Part shown: piece by piece, positions 1 to 7,320 of the stretch
Layout of the letters: the number at the start of each line of letters is the position of its first letter
Numbering within the stretch: the first letter of the stretch is position 1
From: Draconibacterium sp.
GTDB lineage: Bacteria > Bacteroidota > Bacteroidia > Bacteroidales > Prolixibacteraceae
Length of the DNA: 7,320 nt
Assembly: GCA_016705335.1 (NCBI GenBank)
Contig: JADIYN010000070.1
Span: 1 to 7,320, forward strand
Direction: 5' to 3'
Notes under the pieces: generated by a model
Told to the model about the DNA's origin: nothing
What the model saw: the letters and a program-made list of their open reading frames with translations, nothing else
Database searches by the model: none
Position numbers and translations under genes: made by a program

Positions 1-55
1 AGACGTAGAAATTAACAATGTTTATGGAATAGGTTATCAAATAAAAGCACGATGA
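1..55 (+). CDS. Response regulator, OmpR/PhoB type, C-terminal end only (partial)
   Basis: Only the last 17 codons are present, read from base 2 and ending at TGA 53-55. The peptide ends in VYGIGYQIKAR, which matches the final beta-hairpin (V-x-G-x-G-Y-x-I) of the winged-helix DNA-binding domain of OmpR/PhoB response regulators. The stop overlaps the start of the next gene in an ATGA arrangement (52-55), the usual translationally coupled layout of a regulator and its cognate histidine kinase. The receiver domain lies outside the window, so the target and subfamily cannot be assigned. It probably controls a nearby operon, but no operator is visible. Confidence 0.8.
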   Translation, partial: DVEINNVYGIGYQIKAR

Positions 56-1329
56 AGCTACTTACCTACACCTCACGGATTCAGTTGCGTTATTTCATGA
101 TTCTGTTTGGAATTTTTTCCATTCTGTTTTACGTAGGTACTTAACTGGAATATACTTCGGAATGTGGACGGTGTTGCATAATAGAAAATTAAACCTGCTT
201 GCATACCTCAAAACCAATCCTGAAGCTCCATTTCAAGGTGATAACCCACTGGACGATTTTACTTTTATACCATAGATGGCAACTTTCCAAAAGAGCAAAG
301 AAAACTATACAGATACGCTAATTTATGAACCTGTAGATGATGAACTCGATGAATACAAGAAATTAAACACTTTTGTAGAAATCCATAACCAATATTACAA
401 ATTGGAGATTTTAGCACCGCATCTTGAAGCCGATGAAATGTTAGGCACAATTGCCTTTTTTCTTGGAATATTGCTTGCCAGGCTATCACTCTCCTTTTAT
501 TTATCGCAGCGAATAATTTCACGAAAAATTTGGAAACCATTCTACGATATGTTGGAAAAACTTCGTGGTTTTCGCCTCGACAAGCAGCAGCTTCCAGAGT
601 TATCATCTTCTCAGATTGAAGAATTTCAGATGCTAAATGAGTCCATCAATGAATTGGTTTTGAAAAACATGGAAGTATTTACCAGTCAAAAACAATTTAT
701 TGAAAATGCCTCACATGAAATGCAAACACCACTTGCTGTTATACAGTCACGACTGGAAGCCCTTATAGGGCGGGCGGAGTTAACAAAGAGCAGGCAGAGA
801 TTGTGGAAGGACTTATCAAGCTCCACCCAACGTTTAAAAAACTAAATAAAACCCTTCTTTTACTTTCGAAAATTGAAAATCGTCAGTTCCTGTTAACTGA
901 CCAGGTTGATGTAAATCAGATTATACGGCAGTCAATGGAATATTATGAAGAACAGAAATCAAAACTTAATATTTCAGTAACGATTAAATCAGAAACCCAA
1001 CTGACAGTACAGGGCAATATCATGCTCACGGAAATTCTTATACAGAACCTGCTTAAAAATGCTTTTTTGCATAATACAGAAAATGGCATATTAACCATTT
1101 ATGTAGGAGAAAAGCAGCTTTCTATTTCCAATTCAGGCCATAAAAAAGAGGGAGAAGACTCAATATTGGATAAAGAAAAATTGTTTAACCGTTTTTATAA
1201 GCAATCGGGGAATCCTGATTCGTGGGGACTTGGATTGTCTATAGCAAAAAAAATTGCAGATACCAGTGGTTGGGAACTTTGTTATCGAAGTGATGGAGCC
1301 TGCATATCTTCGAAGTGAATTTTCAATAA
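52..1329 (+). pseudogene. Membrane sensor histidine kinase, frame-disrupted (about eight single-base indels)
   Basis: A sensor kinase partner for the upstream response regulator: it would autophosphorylate on histidine and pass phosphate to it. Start ATG 52 overlaps the regulator stop; the last supported stop is TAA 1327-1329. Corrected for frame, the product is about 425 residues, normal for this Bacteroidota type. It has a first membrane segment at about residues 14-30, a periplasmic sensor region, a second membrane segment at about 130-152, the motif ISRKIWKPFYDMLEKL, an H-box FIENASHEMQTPLAVIQ with His codon 714-716, an N-box NLLKNAFLHN, a G1-like ISNSG, an F-box FNRFYKQ and a G2 box WGLGLSIAKK. 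Inferred indels: +1 near 136, +1 near 168, -1 near 265, +1 near 302, -1 near 788, +1 near 820, -1 near 838, -1 near 1302. All catalytic motifs survive between breaks. Either a recent pseudogene or, more likely, sequence error. No paired sensor ligand can be named. Confidence 0.85.
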
Positions 1330-1365
1330 CTGTTCCGTTTCCCATTTTTCTACAGATTCAATGGT

Positions 1366-1373
1366 TTCCTTTG
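1366..1373 (+). promoter_or_regulatory. Possible Bacteroidota -7 promoter element before the propeller gene
   Basis: The 73-bp gap between the kinase and the propeller gene contains TTCCTTTG, seven of eight matches to the Bacteroidota -7 consensus TAnnTTTG, about 30 bp before ATG 1403. The expected -33 TTTG is not present at the usual distance; only a T-run lies there. The gap is the most likely place for a separate promoter for the propeller-receptor operon, but the motif match is weak. Confidence 0.22.
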
Positions 1374-1402
1374 TACGGTAAAACATTTAAAACTATTGAA
1401 AA

Positions 1403-2377
1403 ATGAACAGCAAAATAATCTTGACAACAGCAATAACACTAATTAGTACAGTGCTTTTTGCTCAAACGCCAAAAGCTTACATTACCAACTATGGCAGCGA
1501 CTTTATTTCTGTTATTGACATTCAGAAAAATCAAAAAATTGCCGATATTACTACAGGGAGCAAGCCGCATGGGGTAGCCGTTTCACCTGACGGAAATTGG
1601 ATTGCCGTAAGCAATGAAGGCGATAATACAGTTTCTATTATTAGTGCCGCCGACAATAAAGTAAAACAGACCATTTCCGTTGGTAAGACACCTCACCAGT
1701 TAAGTTTCAGCATTGACGGTAAGTATGTTTTAACCGCCATCAACGGAGAACATAAGGTTGATGTGATTTCAACCGCTAATTGGAAGCTGGTCAATTCAAT
1801 TCCGTTGGCAAAACCCTCACATTGTATTGCCAATGCCCGATGGAAAAAAGTTTGGGTTACTTCCGAAGGCGACAACAAAATCGTGAAAGTCAATCTGGAC
1901 AGTATGAAAGTCGTAGCGGAAATTCCCACTTTCGGTTTTCCAAGAGTAATGACAGCAACACCTGACGGAAAATATATTTACCTAACCATTCGCTGGTTTC
2001 ACGGATTGGTAAAAATTGATGCAGCACAAAACAAAATTATTACTCAAGTTCTTTTACCTCAATCTGATAAATTTGATAACGAAGGGAAAGCTGCCCACGG
2101 ACTTTGCGTTGCACCTGATGGCAAAACTGTTTACCTTACAAGCCAGTTTACCAATGATGTAACGGCTATTGATGTAGCATCGAATAAAATCCTGAAAAAT
2201 ATTACAGCAGGGAAAAATCCGAACTGGATAGAACTAACTTCTGACGGTAAATTTGCAGTTGTAAGCAACACTTCATCAAATGATGCAAGTATTATTGATG
2301 TTGTAAATTGGAAAGTGGTGGCGACTATTCCGGTTGGGAAAAACCCAAAACGTTTGTGGGTGGCAAATACAAAATAA
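1403..2377 (+). CDS. Secreted YVTN-family seven-bladed beta-propeller (YncE-like)
   Basis: A 324-residue exported protein. Residues 1-20 form a signal peptide with a hydrophobic core and a cleavage site after LFA, so it acts in the periplasm or at the cell surface. The rest is a series of about 42-residue repeats, each with a (P)DG turn followed by a beta strand ending in VSN/LTS-like residues: DG-type turns at residues 62-64, 104-106, 187-189, 238-240 and 280-282. This fits the YVTN/cytochrome-d1-like propeller fold, as in YncE; such proteins are usually binding scaffolds without an obvious catalytic site, and none is seen here. It lies 10 bp before the TonB-linked receptor gene, which suggests co-transcription and a shared ligand. 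Odd point: the third blade reads ARW at residues 145-147 where PDG is expected. A base inserted near 1835 plus one A missing from the run at 1844-1849 would restore PDGKK, so the ORF probably hides a compensated frameshift. Ligand unknown. Confidence 0.88.
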   Translation: MNSKIILTTAITLISTVLFAQTPKAYITNYGSDFISVIDIQKNQKIADITTGSKPHGVAVSPDGNWIAVSNEGDNTVSIISAADNKVKQTISVGKTPHQLSFSIDGKYVLTAINGEHKVDVISTANWKLVNSIPLAKPSHCIANARWKKVWVTSEGDNKIVKVNLDSMKVVAEIPTFGFPRVMTATPDGKYIYLTIRWFHGLVKIDAAQNKIITQVLLPQSDKFDNEGKAAHGLCVAPDGKTVYLTSQFTNDVTAIDVASNKILKNITAGKNPNWIELTSDGKFAVVSNTSSNDASIIDVVNWKVVATIPVGKNPKRLWVANTK

Positions 2378-2387
2378 TTGTTGATTT

Positions 2388-4798
2388 ATGAGATTTGTTT
2401 TAATTACACTAATGCTCTTAATTCATATTTGGCTTTTGGGCAAAAATCAGGAAGCATATCAGGCAAAGTATTAGACAGCGAAAACAAGTTGTTGAATTTG
2501 TCAATGTTGTTCTTACTTCCGTTAACGATTCAACTCGCATTGTCAATGGTACGGTTACAGACAATACGGGCAGTTTTGCTTTTACAAATGTCCCTCTTGG
2601 TAAGTATTTTATTCAGTTTCGGTTTGTAGGATTCGTTAATCATCAACAAACTGTATTGCTAGACGATGCAAACAAAAATATAGAATTAGGAACCACAATA
2701 ATGAAACAGGATGCAATCGCATTGAACGCTGTTGAGATTACTGCGTTTCGCAACCTAATTCAGAAAACCGATGAAGGAATTGTGGTGAACGCATCGGAAA
2801 ATTTGACACAAATTGGCGGTACAGCAGCCGACTTAATGAAAAATATGCCCGGGGTTCAGGTTGATATGGAAGGAAATTTAACCATGAGGGGAAAACCCCC
2901 TTGATAATGATAAACGGCAGGGTTTCGGCTATTGGTGGAGTGGACAGAGTAACAAATTTGGAACAAATCCCTGCAAGTACCATCGAGCGTATCGAAATTA
3001 TTACAAACCCTTCTGCAAAATACGATGCCGATGCCGAAAGCGGAATTATAAACATTGTTCTTAAAAATAATACAAACCTTGGCACAAACGGTGCGGCAGC
3101 TTTGGGCGGCGGTTTTGGGGCACGCTATCGCTTAAACGGCTCTTTCCTTATAAATAAAAATACAAACAAATGGGATTTGGGTCTGGCTTACGACAATTGG
3201 TTTACAACTCGTACACGCACAGTAAACAAACAGCGTGTTTCAATACGATTCTGACGATAAATATTATCTATCACAGCCACGGGAAGATGAACGTACCATA
3301 CAAACCCAAACGGCACGTTTCAATGTGGGCTATACCCCAAATTCAAAAAACAGTTTTAAATTGGAAGGGATTTGGCTTTTTGAAGGACAAGATAATTATG
3401 AAACTATTGTTAGCACCACAGAAACATCATTGCATGACTTTACAAGCCGTAACAGCCGATTTTCAAACGAAATAAGACGTTTCCAAACTGGCGAACTCTT
3501 GTTCAATTATACGAGAAATTTCATTCAGAACAGGGTACTTTCCATAGATGCAAATTCTGCCATTGAATACAACAGGGAAAACACCGACATCTCTACTCAA
3601 AGCTTATCGGAGGAAAACGCAGAGATAGGCAGCCCGTTTTTACAGAAAACACATTTTTACGAAGATGCCAACCTGACTAATTTCTCGATAAACTATTTGC
3701 ATCCGATAAAAGAATCAGGATTATTTGAAACCGGTTATAAAACCACGCTTAGGTTTATCAATGATGATTATCTTCGTTCAAACCAACAAAACGGCAGTTT
3801 TATAACCGACTTATCTCACACCGATATTTTTAAATTCAACGAACAAATTCATGCTCTTTATCTGCAATACACAGGTTGGACAGGTACACAACAAGAGCCG
3901 AAATTGAAATATCACTTCGGCATCAGACCTGAACAGGTTTTGAATACAGGCGATAATGTTCAATCATCGTACAACTTTTCAAACAATTATTTTCAACTTT
4001 ATCCGTCGGCATCGTTAATTTATTATACACCCAAAAGAAATTCGTTCAAACTCGCTTACAGCAAACGGATTAACAGACCCTCTATCGGTGATTACAGTCC
4101 CTTTATTGATATTACCGATTCGCTGAACGTTTGGTCGGGCAATCCCGATATTCAGCCTGAGATTTCACACTCATTTGAATTAACACAAAATCAAACCTTT
4201 AAAAAGGCAAGCCTTACGACTTCCTTGTTTTACCGCCTGACGAGCAACAGTATTTTCCCTTATACCACTATCGACAGTAGCGGGGTCAGCACCACAAGGC
4301 CTGAAAATTTTGGCAATTCTTACACTTATGGGGCAGAAGCTTTTTACTTATAAACCGTTTAATTTTTGGAAAATAAATCTTGATGCATCAATATACGAAC
4401 AAAGAATTGAACCAAGTGCCAAATTGCAAAATGCCCCGGAAAATTTGTTGTCAGGATATGCTAAGTTTATCAACAACTTCGATGTTTGGAAAAACGGCAG
4501 GCTTCAAATCACAGCAAATTACACATCGCCAATAGTTATTCCGCAAGGCATTAAAAATGAAGTTTATTTTATTGACTTGGGTTTCAGCAAAAAATCTTAA
4601 AAGGTCAGGGGCGTTTGGCTTTGACAGTAACCGATATATTTGACACACAAGCGCAGTGAATCGACTGTTTCCGGCAGCAATTTTGAATATACACACTATC
4701 GGAAAGTAGATACAAGGGCAGTTATGCTGATTTTTGCTTATACCTTTAAGTCAGAATTTAAAGAAAAACTCTTAGAAAATAAATTTAAAAACGAATGA
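2388..4798 (+). pseudogene. TonB-dependent-receptor-like outer-membrane beta-barrel protein, frame-disrupted (about seven single-base indels)
   Basis: An outer-membrane transporter-like protein of the Bacteroidota 'outer membrane beta-barrel family' (OMP_b-brl_3 type), about 803 residues when frame-corrected. I choose ATG 2388 because it opens a good signal peptide (MRFVLITLMLLIHIWL, then FGQ after a -1 shift). Next come a carboxypeptidase-regulatory-like domain at about residues 22-95 (SGKVLDSENKLL; TDNTGSFAFTNVPLGKY; FVGF), a TonB plug at about 125-230 (AADLMKNMPGVQVD, MINGRVSA, IERIEIITNPSAKYDADAES, GIINIVLKN), then a long barrel with the family motifs KRINRPSIGDYSPF and GNPDIQPE. The last strand, VMLIFAYTF, is followed by a short charged tail. 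Inferred indels: -1 near 2437, -1 near 2491, -1 near 2896, +1 near 3222, +1 near 4341, -1 near 4595, +1 near 4647. It begins 10 bp after the propeller gene and ends 1 bp before the next gene. Homology is clear; the substrate is not. Decay versus sequencing error is unresolved. Confidence 0.88.
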
Positions 4799-4799
4799 T

Positions 4800-5498
4800 A
4801 TGAAAACACCAATGATTGTTTTTTTTGCACTTATCTGCATTATGGCTTATAGCAATACTCCAAAGAATAAAACTGTTGAAAATCCAACTTCTATTACCAA
4901 TACAGTTAAAGACACCCTTATCAGCTTTGAAAATGGATTACCGGGAGAATTACCTTCGGGTTGGTCTCAATTCTATACCGGACAAGGCAGTACCGATTGG
5001 AAAGTATTGGATGACCAGGGAAATAAAGTATTGGGCCAACTGTACAGCGACAATCCCAACGGCCATTTTAATGTAATTGTTAACGATGAAATTTCAGCCA
5101 AAGACATAGAACTCACTGTTCGGCTAAAAGGTGTTAAAGGCAATCACGACCAAGGGGGCGGCTTTGTTTGGCGATTTACGGATAAAAACAACTATTATGT
5201 GGTGCGTGCCAATCCGCTTGAAGACAATGTAGTATTGTATAAAGTGGAGAATGGCAAACGCACCGACCTGCCATTGGTGGGTAAAGGAAAGACCTATGGC
5301 GTGGATGTACCATCGTTGGGCAAAGGATGGAATACTTTAAAACTGGTGGTGAAAGACGATTTGTTTACGGTATTTCTTAACGAAAAAGAGATTTTTAAAG
5401 TGCAGGACATGACCTTCAGCAATGCCGGCAAAGTGGGTTTATGGACTAAAGCGGATGCAGTTACTTACTTTGACGATTTGAAAATTCAAATTGAATAA
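4800..5498 (+). CDS. Exported beta-sandwich protein, DUF1080/LamG-like
   Basis: A 232-residue intact protein. Residues 1-18 (MKTPMIVFFALICIMAYS) look like a signal peptide; the Cys at position 13 is not in a good lipobox, so a soluble exported protein is more likely than a lipoprotein. After a Thr/Asn-rich linker the body is a single beta-rich domain: FENGLPGELPSGW and TDWKV near the start, then GGGFVWRFTDKNNYYVVRAN, then WNTLKLVVKDDLFTVFLN, and a closing GKVGLWTKADAVTYFDDL. That order is typical of concanavalin-like sandwich domains of the DUF1080 / 3-keto-disaccharide hydrolase / LamG type, which bind or process sugars, though this copy is short and no catalytic residues can be assigned. 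ATG 4800 lies 1 bp after the receptor stop (TGA 4796-4798), so the genes are almost certainly co-transcribed. It may be an accessory binding protein for the receptor; that role is inference. Confidence 0.75.
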   Translation: MKTPMIVFFALICIMAYSNTPKNKTVENPTSITNTVKDTLISFENGLPGELPSGWSQFYTGQGSTDWKVLDDQGNKVLGQLYSDNPNGHFNVIVNDEISAKDIELTVRLKGVKGNHDQGGGFVWRFTDKNNYYVVRANPLEDNVVLYKVENGKRTDLPLVGKGKTYGVDVPSLGKGWNTLKLVVKDDLFTVFLNEKEIFKVQDMTFSNAGKVGLWTKADAVTYFDDLKIQIE

Positions 5499-5533
5499 TT
5501 GTTAGTTTTTGTTCATCAGGAAAAACTTAATTA

Positions 5534-5555
5534 ATTATCCTAAATTATTGATAAT
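5534..5555 (+). promoter_or_regulatory. Small AT-rich dyad upstream of the tolC-like gene
   Basis: ATTATC (5534-5539) and GATAAT (5550-5555) form a perfect 6-bp inverted repeat with a 10-base centre, ending 15 bp before ATG 5571. It sits in the 72-bp gap between the sandwich protein and the TolC gene, the only sizeable gap after 1402. It could be an operator or a weak hairpin. The composition is so AT-rich that chance is a real alternative, and no T-tract follows, so it is not a good terminator. Confidence 0.2.
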
Positions 5556-5570
5556 CTGAAAAATTTAAAA

Positions 5571-6986
5571 ATGAATATGCGTATTGCACTTTTTGCCACT
5601 TTTTTATTGATTGCTCGGGTATCATTCTCGCAAATCAGCATTGAAGCAGACTTGATGTTAAATCCTGAAAATATTATCAGGTTAACTTACAACCAAAACG
5701 ACAGAATTAAAGCAGCCTACTACGAATTGGAATCGGCAAAGAGCAATTTTAAGTTATTTGAAAGTGAATACACCCAGTTCAACCCGTTAATAGTTGCTCC
5801 AAAATTTAGTGCAAACTCAGATGGTGACTATGCTTCTGATATGACTGCCGGGATGAAAAAAGAGTTCTTTGACGGTTCGTCAATTGGTGTGGCGTTGGGA
5901 ACTTATAACGACTGGGAGCAAAACACGGGTCACGGCACCATAAATTTCATTGAAACCGAGATTGGCTTTCCCCTTTTTTCTTCTTCCAGAAAATTGGAAA
6001 GGATTATAAAACGGACATTTGAGGAAAACGAACTATATACAAAAAACCTCGATTATGTAGATGCTGTTCGAGAAAATATCCTCAACGCTCTGGAACAATA
6101 TTATGACCTGGTCCCAAGAATTAAAATATATGAAATGCTGATTGAATACCGCAAAGAATTAATTAACCTATTAGAGGAAGATAGTATTCCCAGTACAAAT
6201 TCAGACCGGGAACAAATTAGTGGCGAAATAACAAACCTCAATTCAAAAATTACTGGTTTTGAGATTACTTTATATTCGTTGCAGCTCCAAATGCAACGTT
6301 ATATGAATGTTGAACAAATTCAGTTAGGCCAGCTAACAAAAATAGAAATAAATTTTAACGAACCCGGATATGTTGGTAAATACTACATCGACGAAATTAC
6401 TGATAGCATTTTTAACAAAGCCTTAAATAATGACACCGAATTTAAAGTATTGGGTATTATTAAAAAAAATGCCGAAGAAAAAAAGAGGCTGGCAGAAAAA
6501 GGAAAGTGGGATATCTATGCAACTACAGGGGGCAGGTATAATTTTATGAAATAACTGGCAACGCGAGCAGGGCAGAATTTTCTTACGGCTGATGCAGGTA
6601 TTAAAATCAAGATAAATGACCCAAAAATACTCAGGCACACCATAGCAAAAGCTCAGGCCGATATTAATGCTATTGATTACACTATTGCCGACCGCAGAAA
6701 ACTAATTAAGTCAGATATTCTTCAGCTTAAAGATGCGCTTACCAAGAAAAAAGAGCAAATGATTAGTACAACGACCAGTTTGCAATCGTGGAAACGAATT
6801 TATGCAACAAAGAAAGAATCGTATTTGCTACAAGAGGAAAGTGTTGATAATTATATCCAGGCATTCAGGTCACTGGTATCAACGCATGAAACATTGTTAC
6901 AACTGGAAAATAATTATTTAGACTTAATCAGAGATTTAGACTATGTATGTGGTGAGTATTTTGCTGTAATTAACTTGACTAATTAG
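5571..6986 (+). pseudogene. TolC-family outer-membrane efflux protein, frame-disrupted (compensated indel pair)
   Basis: An outer-membrane channel subunit for efflux or type I secretion, about 471 residues when read through, a normal length for the family. ATG 5571 opens a signal peptide with core IALFATFLLIARVSFS, cleaved near SFSQ; ATG 5577 is an alternative. Two alpha-helical halves follow: helices with IKAAYYELESAKSNFKLFES (about residues 45-64), barrel strands such as GSSIGVALGTYNDWE, a long helix VRENILNALEQYYDLV, then a second repeat with AEEKKRLAEKGKWDIYATTG, GGRYN and AKAQADINAIDY, and a C-terminal coiled coil ending in LIRDLDYVCGEYFAVINLTN. A stop at 6552-6554 splits the gene, but both halves share a frame. 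Between about 6543 and 6588 another frame gives FYEITGNASRAEFSYG, so one missing T near 6543 and one extra base near 6588 explain the stop. No membrane-fusion or pump gene follows. Which pump it serves is unknown. Confidence 0.85.
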
Positions 6987-7008
6987 CCATCCCACAGTCG
7001 TAAGCACA

Positions 7009-7053
7009 TCCCGCAAACCGCTCAAAGCCAAACCAAATCCAAAGTTTGCGGGA
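7009..7053. repeat. Perfect 10-bp inverted repeat with 25-base loop
   Basis: TCCCGCAAAC at 7009-7018 is the exact reverse complement of GTTTGCGGGA at 7044-7053. The spacer is A/C-rich and mostly unpaired. It lies 23 bp after the TolC stop, so it could act as a transcript-stabilising or terminating hairpin, or be one arm of a repeat element. A poor T-tract afterwards argues against a classical terminator. Confidence 0.7.
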
Positions 7054-7079
7054 AGAGCTTCCGCCTCTCCTGCCCGAGT

Positions 7080-7101
7080 AACCGCCTTTCAGGACGGTTT
7101 T
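7080..7101 (+). terminator. Weak terminator-like hairpin after tolC
   Basis: AACCG (7080-7084) pairs with CGGTT (7095-7099), with one mismatch and a further C-G pair inside, and the stem runs into TTTT (7098-7101). It is about 94 bp after the TolC stop on the same strand. The stem is short and the T-run brief, so this is only a candidate end for the operon transcript. Confidence 0.3.
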
Positions 7102-7268
7102 AGGATTGCCCACGCTCAAAAAAACAAAATAAATTTGTGCTTCGTGGATAGGTTGGTGCAGATTGACAATGACAAGAAAATAAAGCTAAATAAATGACAA
7201 ACAGACGGATATGAATGAACACCAGTTGCCAACACGCGGTATAGTTAATTGCCGGTGCAGTGGGTATT

Positions 7269-7284
7269 CGAGCGGCACAGCTCG
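7269..7284. repeat. Short hairpin CGAGC/GCTCG near the window end
   Basis: CGAGC (7269-7273) and GCTCG (7280-7284) form a 5-bp GC-rich stem around a six-base loop. It lies within the gene-free tail and is likely part of the same repeat-like tract. No function can be assigned. Confidence 0.4.
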
Positions 7285-7320
7285 TATCAAAAGTAGTTGT
7301 AACTTGACAGGAAAGTGCTT

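Larger units (their letters stand above)
6987..7320. other. Gene-free tail with inverted repeats; candidate dispersed non-coding repeat
   Basis: These 334 bases after the TolC stop hold no convincing gene on either strand. From about 6990 to 7110 they are visibly richer in G and C than the coding genes. The tract holds a 10-bp inverted repeat, a terminator-like hairpin and, near the end, a 5-bp stem. The layout (stem-rich, compositionally distinct, between genes) resembles the intergenic repeat elements frequent in flavobacterial and cytophagal genomes; that match is a recollection of style, not a verified alignment. A short open frame from ATG 7211 runs off the window end but has no coding character. 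Confidence 0.5.

Noticed and set aside
1120..1140. Degenerate G1 box (ISNSG instead of D-x-G) as a sign of an inactive kinase
   Set aside because: N-x-G/NSG variants are common in active kinases of this Bacteroidota type, and the N, F and G2 boxes are intact.
803..1318. A stand-alone histidine-kinase ATPase-domain protein starting at 803
   Set aside because: Its N-terminus duplicates the end of the dimerisation helix in a shifted frame; the H-box piece just upstream completes it, so this is one kinase.
2656..3254. Separate small plug-domain genes starting at 2656 and 2901
   Set aside because: They are consecutive pieces of one TonB-linked receptor; the plug motif continues across the -1 step near 2896.
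5477..5511. TTTG (5477-5480) and TA-GTT-TTTG (5503-5511) as a promoter for tolC
   Set aside because: The spacing is 22 bases and the -7 element has an extra base; in such AT-rich DNA the match is too loose to call.
7211..7320. Open frame from ATG 7211 running off the window end (MNEHQLPTRGIVNCRCSGYS...)
   Set aside because: It lies in the hairpin-rich non-coding tail, has unusual Cys/Ser/Arg-rich composition unlike the neighbouring genes, and overlaps a stem-loop; it is better explained as an open frame through a repeat.
1..7320. CRISPR arrays, tRNA or rRNA genes, transposase genes
   Set aside because: No regularly spaced direct repeats, cloverleaf-like sequences, rRNA signatures or transposase motifs were seen on either strand.

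Overview
The window looks like a chromosomal segment from an AT-rich member of the Bacteroidota, close to the flavobacterial/cytophagal type. The reasons are a TonB-linked outer-membrane beta-barrel protein with an N-terminal carboxypeptidase-regulatory-like domain, a histidine kinase of a typical Bacteroidota type, an AT-rich codon bias, and no strong Shine-Dalgarno sequences. All genes lie on the plus strand.

Layout: (1) the last codons of an OmpR-type response regulator (to 55), overlapping by ATGA with (2) a membrane sensor histidine kinase (52-1329); (3) a 73-bp gap, then a secreted seven-bladed YVTN/YncE-like beta-propeller (1403-2377); (4) after 10 bp, a TonB-dependent-receptor-like outer-membrane protein (2388-4798); (5) after 1 bp, a secreted beta-sandwich protein resembling DUF1080/LamG-type domains (4800-5498); (6) after 72 bp, a TolC-family outer-membrane efflux protein (5571-6986); (7) a gene-free tail (6987-7320) with several inverted repeats that resembles a dispersed non-coding repeat.

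The main oddity is reading-frame integrity. Read naively, the kinase, the receptor and the TolC protein each break into pieces. Frame-by-frame reading shows that every break can be explained by a single-base insertion or deletion, after which recognisable family sequence continues. I place eight in the kinase, seven in the receptor, two in tolC and a compensated pair inside the apparently intact propeller gene. No break needs a nonsense substitution. This pattern of about nineteen small indels with otherwise well-conserved protein sequence fits uncorrected sequencing error better than true gene decay, but the sequence alone cannot prove it. The broken genes are therefore listed as pseudogene/frameshifted, with full spans and reconstructed content.

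As a working model (inference), the two-component pair could sense an envelope signal and control the propeller-receptor-sandwich operon. A secreted propeller next to a TonB-linked receptor recalls the enterobacterial yncE/yncD neighbourhood. TolC would provide an outer-membrane exit for an efflux or secretion pump whose other subunits are not in the window. The substrate cannot be read from the sequence.
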